DNA of 64,000 bases from DATMQA01 sp035566895 (GCA_035566895.1 DATMQA010000039.1:1-64000), one strand, 5' to 3'; positions 33,713 through 43,347 are shown, counted from the first letter of the stretch. The notes: generated by a model from the letters alone, not told the origin. Program-made: numbers and translations.

Positions 33713-34924
33713 ATGAAGGGCCCGCCATTAACGCAAGAGGGTTCGCGGTTTTGGCCGCCTTATCTGGCGCGCGAACCAGCGGCGCTGGTGGCCTGGGTGG
33801 CGGCCTCGACGTCGATCGGGAGCCTGATTCTTTACCTGGCAGGCGCGGCAGAGTTCGGGTTCCTGCTTCAAGCCCTGCTGATACCCGGGACATTGCTTTT
33901 GTTAGGTTGTCTTTTGTGGGCGCGGCGCCGGTCCAAAAACGAACTGTTTCAGCGGATCGTGTCGGCGCTCTGGGCCGGCTTGCTGGCAACTCTATTGTAC
34001 GACGTGGTCCGCGTGCCGGCGGTCTGGGTGGGGATGCCCGTCTTCAAAGCCATTTCGTATTTTGGCACGGTCATGCTCAACCAGGCCGCGCCCAGCGTGA
34101 GCTCAGAGTTCGCAGGATGGGCCTATCACCTTTCGAACGGAATCGGGTTTGGCCTGATGTATGCGTTGCTGATCGACCGGCCAGAGTGGTGGACGGCGGT
34201 TCTATGGGGACTGACGCTCGAGGGTTTAATGCTGCTGACGCCCTACGCCGAGGTGTTCGGGTACAGTGTTTCGGGGCAATTCCTGGCCATCACGATCAGC
34301 GCGCACGTGGTCTACGGTCTGACTTTGTGGGCTGGTTTGCGGTTCTGGTTCGCGGGCGCAGCCTTTGGAGCAGCGAAACTCCGTAGGGTTTTAATGATAG
34401 CCGGTCCGGCGGCAGTAGCGGTATTCGGCATAGGAGCGATCGGGGCCGGTTTTTATTCGCGGTTTGCCACGTCCATTCCGCCTTCACCGCCCGATTACCT
34501 GGGCGCGCATCTATACACGACCTGGGATGTGCTCGAGCCCGATCGGGTGGCATCCGCCTGGGTTTGGCAGCGTTTCATCGATCGGCGCGCGCGTTTCTAT
34601 TTCGTTCGCCCATTCTCGCGGATCACTCGCGGCATCCCGTTTGACACCCCGGAAGCTAAGTTCCGTCGCTCGGCGACTCGGTCAGCCACTGAGAATATTC
34701 TGGCTGAACACGGATTGGACCGGGAACCGCCCCTTGCCCGGCTGGCGCACATGACGCACCTTTATGAAATCACCCCATGGTCGGCCGGAGCGGATGAGGA
34801 TGCCCACAGGCTCCATGCTGAGCTAACAAAGGCTGTCGGCAACGGGACAAACGACCATGCCGCGAAGGCGATGCGCGCGGGGTTCCAGTGGCTGGATCAG
34901 TGGAAAAACAGCCAGCCTCAATGA
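33713..34924 (+). CDS. Multi-pass membrane protein of unknown function
   Basis: 403 residues; its ATG directly follows the TAA of the preceding gene. There are about eight hydrophobic segments in residues 20-260 (for example LVAWVAASTSIGSLILYLAGA, SALWAGLLATLLYDVVRVP, GIGFGLMYALLI, LAVVFGIGAIGAGFYS-like region). A soluble C-terminal part of ~140 residues contains RFIDRRARFYFVRPFSR and ends in a helical segment. No family is recognised. As the last gene of the co-directional run (a convergent gene follows) it closes the putative operon. Confidence 0.6.
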   Translation: MKGPPLTQEGSRFWPPYLAREPAALVAWVAASTSIGSLILYLAGAAEFGFLLQALLIPGTLLLLGCLLWARRRSKNELFQRIVSALWAGLLATLLYDVVRVPAVWVGMPVFKAISYFGTVMLNQAAPSVSSEFAGWAYHLSNGIGFGLMYALLIDRPEWWTAVLWGLTLEGLMLLTPYAEVFGYSVSGQFLAITISAHVVYGLTLWAGLRFWFAGAAFGAAKLRRVLMIAGPAAVAVFGIGAIGAGFYSRFATSIPPSPPDYLGAHLYTTWDVLEPDRVASAWVWQRFIDRRARFYFVRPFSRITRGIPFDTPEAKFRRSATRSATENILAEHGLDREPPLARLAHMTHLYEITPWSAGADEDAHRLHAELTKAVGNGTNDHAAKAMRAGFQWLDQWKNSQPQ

Positions 34925-34928
34925 CGTA

Positions 34929-34950
34929 CTCGACCGGTTGAGGTTGTTTT
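34929..34950 (+). terminator. Possible terminator after the nine-gene cluster
   Basis: A short imperfect palindrome CTCGACCGGTTGAG begins five bases after the last stop codon and is followed by GTTGTTTT. The stem is short and includes a G-T pair, so this is only a weak candidate for a rho-independent terminator in the gap between convergent genes. Confidence 0.25.
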
Positions 34951-34988
34951 CGGTAATTTCCAGGTTAGGTTCCGGTAAGTCCTTTGCT

Positions 34989-37616
34989 TCATCGTACCGG
35001 CTCCGATGGCTCGCCAAGTCGAAGCAAACGAGGGGTCATCGATTCGACCACAACGGCTGCTAAATCTACATGCTCACCACTCAGCAGGTCGAGCGCCGAC
35101 CCTTTCGCCCAACGCGGCAAGTTGACGGTCCTTCTTTCCTTATTGAAGCTGTTTAATGGGACGAGCGTGACGCGGCCATATCGCACGATGCGGAATTCAA
35201 TGCCCCAGGCGGGTTTGCCGGTGGAAACCTCGCGCAGGGCATTGAAAGGAAGCGAGGCCAGCGCGCGGCGCAGTGTGGCCGCCGAGGCCGGCTCGTCGCC
35301 CGACAGTTCCATCGACGGGAATTCGGCGCGTTGCAACGGCCGGTCGTATTCGTCACGGCTGAGGGATTTTTTGCCGACCAGCAGGATTTTGCCGCCGGAC
35401 TTTGCAAAGGCGGCGAGTGCCGGTGGTGTCGAGGGGAGGACATGCGTCGCATTGGGAACGAGCAGCCATTGGACTTTCGCCGCACTGTCTTCCGCCAATT
35501 GACGTTCGCTGACAAAGGTTGCATTCTCGCCCATAAAGTTAAGGACGGTGTAGAGGGAATAGAGGGTGCCCTGGTATCTCTCCTGCCAGAAGAGAGAAGG
35601 CTGGGAGTAGAGCAGCGCAACGCGAGGTCTGGCGGTGTTGAGGGCAGTGACCTCCGGGGCCAGGCGGTTAAGGTCGAGCATCGCGCGGCCGGCGCCATAG
35701 ACGTTGGCTGGCCGAAAATAGATGCTGCCGGCCAGGCTCGGTTCCGCCGCGCGTTCCCAGACCCAAAAGGTTGTCGAGCCCTGGTGGTGCAGGCCGTCCT
35801 GCCAAAGCACCGAGCTGGTGTGGCTCATCGGAATATGGCAGGGCGTCGCGCCGTCCGGGATGACATGGTTTTCGCTGTTGAACACGGTTTGCCCGCGGAA
35901 GGAGTGCAGCAGGTCGTAGAAGAACTCGTGCCCGAACCAGTCGTAGGCATAGGGGCCACCCATGAAGGCGTAGGCGTCGCATCCGGCAAGGTCGGTGGCG
36001 CGGCACATCAGTTCGGGGTCCACGCCGTGCGACAGCTTATCGTGGTCGAGCGTTTGGAAGACCATGATTTTGGTGTGGGTCGGGGCCTTCACCCCGTGCT
36101 GCTTGAGGACCGAACCCATCCAGGCGTGCCAGCCGGCAAACATCTCTTTGTTAAAACAGGTCCAGTCGTAATAGGCCCGTTGCGCCGGGACGCCCGCCGG
36201 CATCGAGGGTGGCGGCACCGGCACGTCGTCGAAGGTGTGGTAGCCGGTATCATAGAGCGCGTTCAGGTCGGCCAGGCGCGGATGTCTCTGTCGGAGATAG
36301 GCAGTGAACGCCGGCCGCGTATAACTGTCCCGCCCGCTGGAGATATAGACGGGCTCGTTTGCCAGGCAGACGCTGTGGAGGGCAGGTCTGTCTTTGATGC
36401 GCTCGGCCATCAGCTCGAGCCATTTCTCGATGGTGGCCTTGGCTTTGGGATGGAAAATGTTGAACCCAAGAAACCCGATGTTGCCGTTGGCTAGATCCGG
36501 CGCGCTTGCCCACCCCGGGTAGTAATGCGGGGAGAGAAGGAAATCCACTCTCATGCCGCAGCCGGCTGCGCGGTCCAGCCCGCGCAACACTCCGAGGGCG
36601 CCGTCGCCCAGCGTGCCGTCGGCATTCATCGAGCTTGGCCCCGCGGTTCCATCCTGAATAAGCGACGCCCCTAGCGCGGGAAAATCCGGCAGATCCTGGA
36701 TGACGCTGGCGAAGTGCCCGTAACCGGCGAAGTAATGAGGCCGGCCCCGCTCATAGAAAGTTCCGTCTTTCAACCTTACGGCGCCCGGCTTGGGCGGCTG
36801 CCAATCCAACAGCGCCGGAGCGCCTGCGGGCGCCAGTTTCTCCGTTGCGTCGAGCACCTGGGCGACCTCCTCGAACTGCAACCTGGACCAGGCCAGGCCG
36901 GTCCGCCCATTCGGGCCACCGTGCTGGGCGAAGTCGATGAAGCGCCGGGCGACAGAGGTCCCCAGCCGAAGATACGGATTGGCCGTCAGCCTGGCGTTTT
37001 CGTGAGCGCGGGCCTCCAGAGCAGCTAAGCGCTGCCGCAGCCGCTCGGCCGTCGCGGTGAACTCCGCAAAGACCGCTTCCTGCCTGGCTCGGTCCGCCTT
37101 CACCGGCTCAAAACGAATGTCATCGACCCAAAGCGCTTCGGTTGGGCTCTCGGTCAGCACCATCAATTCGTAGCTGTCGGGTTCGGCGTCCGAGTCGAAC
37201 TCGAAGGAAACTTGCTGCCACTCAAAATCACCCTCGGGGAACCGCTGCCGGGTGGTCCACCCTGGTCCCCCGCCAATCCAGGTGATGCCGCAGCCTTTTC
37301 CTTTGGCCCAGCAGCTCACCCTGTAGGTCGTATAGGGTCGCAGCCCGGGGACCATCTGAAATATCCGCGCGTAGATGTTGGGTGCAAAGACGGATTTGTT
37401 GGTGAGCTTGTACGAGTATTTGCCCTGATGCTTTTCTGCGGCGTCAAACTGCCCGGTGGCATTGGCGCCTATGGACACAAAACGCCAGCCGCCTTCGCTT
37501 TGCTCGAAGTCGCCATTGGCGACCAGGTTTGTCTCAGGCGCCGATAGGGCTCGGCCAAACAATGAGCCCGAAAAACAGAACGCCATGGCCCCAACGCAAA
37601 AAAGCAAAGACGGCAT
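34989..37616 (-). CDS. GH42-like secreted beta-galactosidase with N-terminal carbohydrate-binding domain
   Basis: 875 residues with a signal peptide (MPSLLFCVGAMAFCFSGSLFG). Residues ~30-175 form a CBM4/9-like jelly roll (NLVANGDFEQSEGGWRF... ALWVDDIRFEPV), followed by a charged helix (~178-210). The TIM barrel (~270-640) has the GH42/GH-A acid/base pair in CLANEPVY and a candidate nucleophile in FNSENHVI. Then comes a Rossmann-like domain (~650-790: RPRVALLYSQPSLFW... KVQWLLVPNATHVLP) equivalent to the GH42 trimerisation domain, and a C-terminal beta domain. Likely a beta-galactosidase or related exo-acting enzyme on plant glycans. It diverges from the next gene across 70 bases, so the two are probably co-regulated. 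Confidence 0.75.
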   Translation of the reverse strand: MPSLLFCVGAMAFCFSGSLFGRALSAPETNLVANGDFEQSEGGWRFVSIGANATGQFDAAEKHQGKYSYKLTNKSVFAPNIYARIFQMVPGLRPYTTYRVSCWAKGKGCGITWIGGGPGWTTRQRFPEGDFEWQQVSFEFDSDAEPDSYELMVLTESPTEALWVDDIRFEPVKADRARQEAVFAEFTATAERLRQRLAALEARAHENARLTANPYLRLGTSVARRFIDFAQHGGPNGRTGLAWSRLQFEEVAQVLDATEKLAPAGAPALLDWQPPKPGAVRLKDGTFYERGRPHYFAGYGHFASVIQDLPDFPALGASLIQDGTAGPSSMNADGTLGDGALGVLRGLDRAAGCGMRVDFLLSPHYYPGWASAPDLANGNIGFLGFNIFHPKAKATIEKWLELMAERIKDRPALHSVCLANEPVYISSGRDSYTRPAFTAYLRQRHPRLADLNALYDTGYHTFDDVPVPPPSMPAGVPAQRAYYDWTCFNKEMFAGWHAWMGSVLKQHGVKAPTHTKIMVFQTLDHDKLSHGVDPELMCRATDLAGCDAYAFMGGPYAYDWFGHEFFYDLLHSFRGQTVFNSENHVIPDGATPCHIPMSHTSSVLWQDGLHHQGSTTFWVWERAAEPSLAGSIYFRPANVYGAGRAMLDLNRLAPEVTALNTARPRVALLYSQPSLFWQERYQGTLYSLYTVLNFMGENATFVSERQLAEDSAAKVQWLLVPNATHVLPSTPPALAAFAKSGGKILLVGKKSLSRDEYDRPLQRAEFPSMELSGDEPASAATLRRALASLPFNALREVSTGKPAWGIEFRIVRYGRVTLVPLNSFNKERRTVNLPRWAKGSALDLLSGEHVDLAAVVVESMTPRLLRLGEPSEPVR

Positions 37617-37686
37617 AGCGATATGTGTACGGAGCGGATTGACTGAGACAAGCGAGAAACCGTTTACAGGAGGGGACAGGAACTAA

Positions 37687-39537
37687 ATGGACTTGCGAAC
37701 CGGCTTTCGCAATCTTGAACTAATGAACCCGGCTGTCGCGCGGCTTAGACCCTGGCCCGCCTTCCTACTTGTAATTTCCAGTGCGCTGGCGCCCGCTTTT
37801 GCCCAAACCAACCAACCTTTCGACGGGCGCCCCTGGAACATCTCCAGTGGGAACCTGTCGGCGGGCTTTATCCAGGCATCTCCCATTGGCGCTTTACCGC
37901 GTGCCGATTTTCTCGAACCACCGCCGTCGGTGGATTCGCAGATTCATCTCAAGAACCTCGGCCTGGTGGCCAACGAAGATTACATCGCCTGGGGCGCGGT
38001 CGAACGCGAGCCGGGCCAGTGGTTTTGGAAACAGCACGATGCAGTTGAACAGACTCTGCACCAGGCGGGCCTCAAGTATGTAGTTTACGATTGGGTCCAT
38101 TTTCCACCCGTCTGGCTGCGCGACCAACAGAAGGAGAACCGCGCCCTGATGCGCTGTCTCGAACATGGCCAGGAGGCCAATTACCTGTCCATCTTCGATC
38201 CCCGCACTATCCAGTGGTACGACCACTTCTATAAAAATCTGCACGACCATTTCGGTCGTCGAATCGATGACGTTTATGCGTGCATACTTGGACCGTACGG
38301 CGAAGGCAATTACCCGCTCATGGTGCCCGACTGGGTCAAGATGGGTCATTGCCACGAGGGCTACTGGTGCGGCGATGCTTTTGCGCTCAGAGCTTTCCAA
38401 ACCGCGATGAAACAACGCTATGTCAGGGTAGCCAGGTTGAACCAGGCCTGGGGCAGCGACTATGGTTCCTTCGATGAGATCCGTCCACCAAAGGAAATTG
38501 CCGATGAAAAATTCAAGGCGTCGCCGGCGAGCTTTCCTGCGCCCCAGGATAAACGGCGGTGGCTCGATTTCATCGGCTGGTATCACCAGGCCATTATTGA
38601 TTTTGCCGGGCAATCGATCAAAACCGTGTTGAAATATTTCCCCGCCGACAAGGTTCGGGCCAAGCCGGGAGGGAACGCCACCGGGGTGAACCCCATCCCT
38701 TGGGGCACTTACTGCCCAGGTTACGCGAAGATGGCCGGGCCGTACCATGTGGTCCTCCAGCCGGCCGATTGCCAGGGCGCCGTTTTCGGCGACAAGTGGA
38801 TGGGCACCGCATACCAGTTCTACCACGTGAAGGAATGCACCGAACCGGCCGGGGGTTTGGATGACAAGATTTTTGCACGGCGGGTGTTCTCCGATGCTTC
38901 CTGCGGCGCGGTCCAGCTCTTTACCTATGAGTTCGAGAACCACGCCGCGGATGTTCAGAAATATATTCACCTCTTCACCGGGAAACCGGGTGACACCGAA
39001 ATCGCTGTCTATTGCCCGACTACCTTCTATCGGCTCGGTGGGAATCTGCAACCCACGATTGACGCCGGCTATCCGCTGCGGGACCTCTGCGAGTTTGATG
39101 TCCTGGATGAATTGCTCATCGCCGACGACGCGCTTACAACCAGGCGTTATCGTGCTTTCATCCTGTTCCAGGCCGACATTGTCGAGCAACCGATTCTCGA
39201 CAAGATAGACGCTTTCCGGCGCGCGGGCGGAAAGGTTATCGCTGTGGGCGACGCCCCGATCAGGAATGTGGAAGGCCTGCTTTGGTCCAGCGCAGACCAA
39301 CTGGTGCGGGTCGCGCCGCTGGCCAAAAGACAGGAATGGCTTAAAGACCTTTCGATGCAGCTTGCCGGCGGCAAAGGGGTTGATGGGAGGCTTGATGGAC
39401 TTTGGACGTGCCGGCGGGGCAAACAGGTGTTCGTCTTCAATTCAGCCGATAAACCTGCCGAGACGCAACTCGAAGGCCAATCCGTGAAGGTGGCCCCGTA
39501 CGCTATTTGGATCAATCAGCCCGACGGGCCGAGATAA
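37687..39537 (+). CDS. GH42-like secreted glycoside hydrolase
   Basis: 616 residues from ATG 37687, with AGGAGGGG at 37668-37675 as a good ribosome binding site. ATG 37723 would give a more compact signal peptide (core PAFLLVISSALAPAFA). The TIM barrel (~50-430) begins with EDYIAWGAVEREPGQW, like GH42/GH14 enzymes, and contains LGPYGEGNYP with a candidate acid/base Glu and the WGSDYGS segment (WG.xY in GH42). A Rossmann-type domain (~440-560: EIAVYCPTTFY... RYRAFILFQADIV) and a small beta domain complete it. Exact substrate unknown. Divergent from the preceding CBM-GH42-like gene. Confidence 0.65.
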   Translation: MDLRTGFRNLELMNPAVARLRPWPAFLLVISSALAPAFAQTNQPFDGRPWNISSGNLSAGFIQASPIGALPRADFLEPPPSVDSQIHLKNLGLVANEDYIAWGAVEREPGQWFWKQHDAVEQTLHQAGLKYVVYDWVHFPPVWLRDQQKENRALMRCLEHGQEANYLSIFDPRTIQWYDHFYKNLHDHFGRRIDDVYACILGPYGEGNYPLMVPDWVKMGHCHEGYWCGDAFALRAFQTAMKQRYVRVARLNQAWGSDYGSFDEIRPPKEIADEKFKASPASFPAPQDKRRWLDFIGWYHQAIIDFAGQSIKTVLKYFPADKVRAKPGGNATGVNPIPWGTYCPGYAKMAGPYHVVLQPADCQGAVFGDKWMGTAYQFYHVKECTEPAGGLDDKIFARRVFSDASCGAVQLFTYEFENHAADVQKYIHLFTGKPGDTEIAVYCPTTFYRLGGNLQPTIDAGYPLRDLCEFDVLDELLIADDALTTRRYRAFILFQADIVEQPILDKIDAFRRAGGKVIAVGDAPIRNVEGLLWSSADQLVRVAPLAKRQEWLKDLSMQLAGGKGVDGRLDGLWTCRRGKQVFVFNSADKPAETQLEGQSVKVAPYAIWINQPDGPR

Positions 39538-39543
39538 AGCAGG

Positions 39544-42500
39544 CTATGGATAGCGCAGCCGGAAGAACTCGTTCGTAACTGCCGGGTTACTCAGCGGGAA
39601 CGCAAGTTGCGTATTGGTTTCCGAGCCGGACACATCGTGCCAGTCGTTGGTCACACCGACGTTGATAACGTTAGTCTGGAGAATCCAGCCAACGTAGTTC
39701 GACGGCCAGGACAGCGACAATGTGCCGCTACTGACGCTGAACGTGATGTTCGTCGGGCTGGTCGGTATGACCGGGACGACCTGGAGACTGCCCGTGCCGC
39801 TGAGATAGGTTCCATCGGTGCCGGCATTATAAATGCCCGGGGCCTCGTTGGCACCATTCAGGACGAGGGCGGCCACCGTATTCGTGGCGGCGAAGTTCAA
39901 CTGCAGAACGGCGTTGGTGCCAACCGTCACCGCCGCAGTGGTCGCGAGGCAGGGCGAGTTGAGAATCAAGGTGCCGCCGCTGACCGTGGTATTGCCGGTG
40001 TAAGTATTGTTGCTATACAGATTGAGCACGCCTGCCCCTGTCTTCACCAGGGAACCGCTGCCGGCAATGATGCCACCAAAATTCAGGAATGCGTCCGCTG
40101 CCACGACGTCAAATTGGCAGCTTGTGCCGCTGAGCGATGCCGTGTAGCCGGAGATGAGGGTCAAGGTGGAAGTACTCGTGGGGGCGCCATTTCGCAAGGT
40201 CCCGCCGCCGCTAATCGAGAGCTTGTCCACGTTTTCGTTCCAGCCGTTCAGGTCCCACACGCCGTCCGACAATGCGACCGGCACTGGAACGGCGCTGGCG
40301 GAGTGGATCTGGAAGCCGTTTTCGTCGCGCACCACCGCATTGGCTTGTACCGTCAAGCCGACATTATTGCCCCCTTGAATGGCCTGACCCGAGGTTTTAT
40401 GCAGGTTGACCTGGCCTCCGGTGACCACCAACCCGAGACTCTCAAGGCCGGTTGCCGTGCCGGTTATTTCCCAAGTGCCATTGCCGCTTTTAAACACCGT
40501 CGTGTTGTTGTTGTTAATGTCGCCACGAGTGGTCAGCGTGTTGCTGACGACGTTCAGGTTAATGCTTCCCAGCCCGTTAGGAACAACCACTGTCGGCGAC
40601 CCGAGGTCCAGGTTGGTGGTTCCGAGAAAGCTGAAGCCACCCGACCATACATAAGAGGCCGGTGCTAGAATGAGGGTCGCGCCGCTGACGTTATCAATCG
40701 CACCGCCGTAGATGGTGAAGACGCCGGAACCAGCGGCGGCAGCGTCTCCCAGGTTCAACAGGCCTGAGAAAAGCGCCAGGCCGCCGCCAAAAAAATTGGG
40801 GGCCGGCAGGGTCAGCGTGCCATTGCCGGTTTTGGACAATTGGTAGTTGAGTCCATTGTCAGAAATGTTACCACCGACGGTAAAGTCATTGGAATTGACG
40901 GCAATAGAAATGCTCCCATTCATCGTCACCTGGCCAGCGCCGGTGTTGAAATTGTTGGACGACCCTACGTAGGTAAAATTGCCGTTCCAGGTCTCCGGAA
41001 TCGAAGCCTGCAAGGTGATATTCGACCCGCTGGTATTCTCCAGTTTCGCGTTGGCATCGATGGTCAAGGGCCCCAAGCCGATGGCGGTGCCGTTGGTGGC
41101 GTCACCCCCGTTGTTAATGTTTAACTGGCCGGCGGAGAGCACCGTACCGCCGGTGTAAGTGTTGGTGCCGTTGAGCGTCAAGGTTCCGGTGCCCAGCAAC
41201 TCGAGGTTGCCAGAGCCAGTGATGCTGCCAGTTCCCGTAATGATGTATCCGTTAGTCGTGTTGTTGGCCGTCACGGCGAGCGGATTAACGACGGTGTTCA
41301 GGGTCACCGTAATCGGCGAGGGCCCGCTCGCAGTGTCGTCGAAGATCACCGCATTGCCGTCCGTATATTTGGCGGGATTGCCGAATTGCTTCCAATTGGC
41401 TGTGGTGTTGATGTCCCAAACACCGCTGCCGACGCCCCAGAAGAGGGCCGGGTTGTAAGTCGAACTCGTGACCACCAGGGCAATCGTCTTTGCGGCAGTA
41501 AGGTTCGTGATGTAGCTGGCTGACACATATCCCGGCACTGTCGCGCTGGCCGGCATCGTGCCCGATACCGCACCAGTGTATTTAATGAGCGGATAAGTGC
41601 CCACCGCAATGGCGGCACCGCCAACGGTCACTGTCGGTGTTGCCGTGAAGGCGACATCACCGGTGACCTGAATCGGAGCCACGGAGGCGCTGGGAGAAAG
41701 TGCTCCAAATTGAAAACCCATCGCCGTCGTGCCATTCTGGAAAGTGAGCGTGCCGTTGTTGGTCCAATATTGCCCCGGGCTCGAGACGGTAATAGTGACG
41801 CTGGGCGAGCCGGACGAACCATCCAGCGTAACGGCGCCGTTTGTCATCGGGGAAGGACGCGTGACGAGCGCCAGCGTGCCGTTGCTGACCACAGTGCTCC
41901 CGGCGAAATTGTTCGCCCCGCTCAAAGTCAGCGTGCCGCCCCCGGTCACGTTCAGCCCGCCAGCGCCCGTGAGCGCACCCGATAGCGAAATGTTGAAGGG
42001 ATCGCCGACGGAATCCGCGCATTGGAAAGTGATATTGCCGTTAGAGGTGCCTAGAGTCATCGGCAGGGAGGAGGACCAATTCGCCAGGGCGCCCACGGTG
42101 CCGCCCGAGAGCGTTATGCTGGTCGTGGGGGAACCCAGGCCAAAGTTGATGCCATGCTGACCAATATAGTTGGTTCCGCCCGACTGCATCAACGTAGCCG
42201 TGCCGCCGCTGCCGCTGGTCACCCCGAAAACAATTCCGCCCCACGCGTTGACCGTGCCGGCCGTTTGGTACATCGCCGCGGTTTCACCTGCCGCCTCACC
42301 GGTCTGAAAGAAGGCAATCGCGTTGGCCACCTGAGAACTGCTCCCCACATTCAAAGTTCCACCATTGACGTTGACCGTGGCTCTGTTGGCGCTGTTGCCG
42401 TCATAGCAGATCGCTAAATTACGGTTCGCACTGGTATTACCCACCGTCACTGTGCCACTGTTAAGTGTGAGAGTCCCGGTTCCGCCGGACCGCCCGATGA

Positions 42501-43236
42501 TGAGAATGTTGCCGTTTATGGTGACGACCGTTGACGAACCACTAACCGTAAGGGTACCGGTCGTGTAGGTAGTCCCATTGAGGGTCTGATCATAACCAAT
42601 GTAAAAACTGGCGCTTGGAATTAATGAACCGCCGGTCACGTTAACCGGGGCGAGAATAAACATGATCGAGGGGTTGTTAACACCACTCAAATTATACGCA
42701 CTGCCAGCGGCGCCTGCCAAACGGACCTGCTGGCCGGAAGTGATATTGCCCCCAACGTTCATGGTAGCTCCGCTGCCGAGCGTCCACCACGGACTGGTGC
42801 CGCTTCCTGCTAAATTGCAGTTGAAAGTCACCGTCTTGCCAGCGGCGATGGACAAAATGTCATTGGCGCCGACGTAAATGGCGTTGGCACCTGAGAAAGT
42901 GTATCCGGAGTTGTTGACGGTGAGGTTGGTCACGGCGATCTGGCTGGCATCCATCGAAACCAAATAGGTGTCGGGGGCCGCGTCCGGTCCGTTGAATGTG
43001 GCGCCGTTAAGGCCCGCAGTTGTGCTGGTTTGACTCCAAAGCACGTCACTGCTCCCGTTGTACCAGACTGTGTTCCCGGCGGTCGTATCCCAGTTGCCAC
43101 TGCCCGCATTGCCTGAGCTGTTCTGGCTGGGGTCCCAAATCAATTGCGCCGCCGAGGCGCGACCGATTCCAAGGGTCAAACAAAACACTCCCAAAAGAGA
43201 AATAGCCGATGAGATCCACAGAATGTTGCTTTTCAT
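39544..43236 (-). CDS. Autotransporter-associated beta-strand repeat (PATR) protein
   Basis: About 1230 residues from MKSNILWISS, which starts a proper signal peptide; the frame extends upstream to 43326 but without signal-like sequence. The protein is almost entirely Gly/Thr/Asn/Ser-rich beta-helix, with several PATR units of the form GSGNLELLGTGTLTLNGTNTYTGGTVLSAGQL, GGGTLTLSGANNFAGSTVVSNGTL and GAGVLNLYSNNTYTGNTTVSGGTL. The last ~75 residues are the W...FFRLRYP module also seen at the end of the first PL4. No beta-barrel translocator is present, as is usual for the large PATR families of Verrucomicrobiota. Probably a secreted or surface glycan-associated protein. It lies 7 bases from the convergent GH42-like gene, and a LacI-type palindrome lies 100 bases upstream of its start. 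Confidence 0.82.
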   Translation of the reverse strand: MKSNILWISSAISLLGVFCLTLGIGRASAAQLIWDPSQNSSGNAGSGNWDTTAGNTVWYNGSSDVLWSQTSTTAGLNGATFNGPDAAPDTYLVSMDASQIAVTNLTVNNSGYTFSGANAIYVGANDILSIAAGKTVTFNCNLAGSGTSPWWTLGSGATMNVGGNITSGQQVRLAGAAGSAYNLSGVNNPSIMFILAPVNVTGGSLIPSASFYIGYDQTLNGTTYTTGTLTVSGSSTVVTINGNILIIGRSGGTGTLTLNSGTVTVGNTSANRNLAICYDGNSANRATVNVNGGTLNVGSSSQVANAIAFFQTGEAAGETAAMYQTAGTVNAWGGIVFGVTSGSGGTATLMQSGGTNYIGQHGINFGLGSPTTSITLSGGTVGALANWSSSLPMTLGTSNGNITFQCADSVGDPFNISLSGALTGAGGLNVTGGGTLTLSGANNFAGSTVVSNGTLALVTRPSPMTNGAVTLDGSSGSPSVTITVSSPGQYWTNNGTLTFQNGTTAMGFQFGALSPSASVAPIQVTGDVAFTATPTVTVGGAAIAVGTYPLIKYTGAVSGTMPASATVPGYVSASYITNLTAAKTIALVVTSSTYNPALFWGVGSGVWDINTTANWKQFGNPAKYTDGNAVIFDDTASGPSPITVTLNTVVNPLAVTANNTTNGYIITGTGSITGSGNLELLGTGTLTLNGTNTYTGGTVLSAGQLNINNGGDATNGTAIGLGPLTIDANAKLENTSGSNITLQASIPETWNGNFTYVGSSNNFNTGAGQVTMNGSISIAVNSNDFTVGGNISDNGLNYQLSKTGNGTLTLPAPNFFGGGLALFSGLLNLGDAAAAGSGVFTIYGGAIDNVSGATLILAPASYVWSGGFSFLGTTNLDLGSPTVVVPNGLGSINLNVVSNTLTTRGDINNNNTTVFKSGNGTWEITGTATGLESLGLVVTGGQVNLHKTSGQAIQGGNNVGLTVQANAVVRDENGFQIHSASAVPVPVALSDGVWDLNGWNENVDKLSISGGGTLRNGAPTSTSTLTLISGYTASLSGTSCQFDVVAADAFLNFGGIIAGSGSLVKTGAGVLNLYSNNTYTGNTTVSGGTLILNSPCLATTAAVTVGTNAVLQLNFAATNTVAALVLNGANEAPGIYNAGTDGTYLSGTGSLQVVPVIPTSPTNITFSVSSGTLSLSWPSNYVGWILQTNVINVGVTNDWHDVSGSETNTQLAFPLSNPAVTNEFFRLRYP

Positions 43237-43335
43237 AGAGAGGGGTGATTGGGTTAAGAGGCGAAGCAGTCCGGCATTCTTCCAGTGAAGCCAGCCAAAG
43301 CAGCTAAATACCTGTCCGACAAACAAATCACGCGC

Positions 43336-43347
43336 TTAAACGTTTAA
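43336..43347. promoter_or_regulatory. LacI-type operator candidate
   Basis: TTAAACGTTTAA is a perfect 12-base palindrome centred on CG, the typical core of operators bound by LacI/GalR-family repressors. It lies 100 bases upstream of the PATR start in the 250-base gap between PATR and the large fusion gene; the rest of that gap shows no other feature. A LacI-family gene is encoded about 5 kb away. Confidence 0.5.

Noticed and set aside
35331..36494. 387-residue plus-strand open frame opposite the CBM-GH42-like gene
   Set aside because: Shadow frame of a well-supported enzyme gene.
37894..39300. 468-residue minus-strand open frame opposite the GH42-like gene
   Set aside because: Same reason; no signal peptide, no recognisable domain, and the plus strand has a strong ribosome binding site and conserved barrel motifs.
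39607..40668. 353-residue plus-strand open frame opposite the PATR gene
   Set aside because: Antisense to a repetitive PATR gene with a signal peptide and clear repeat units.
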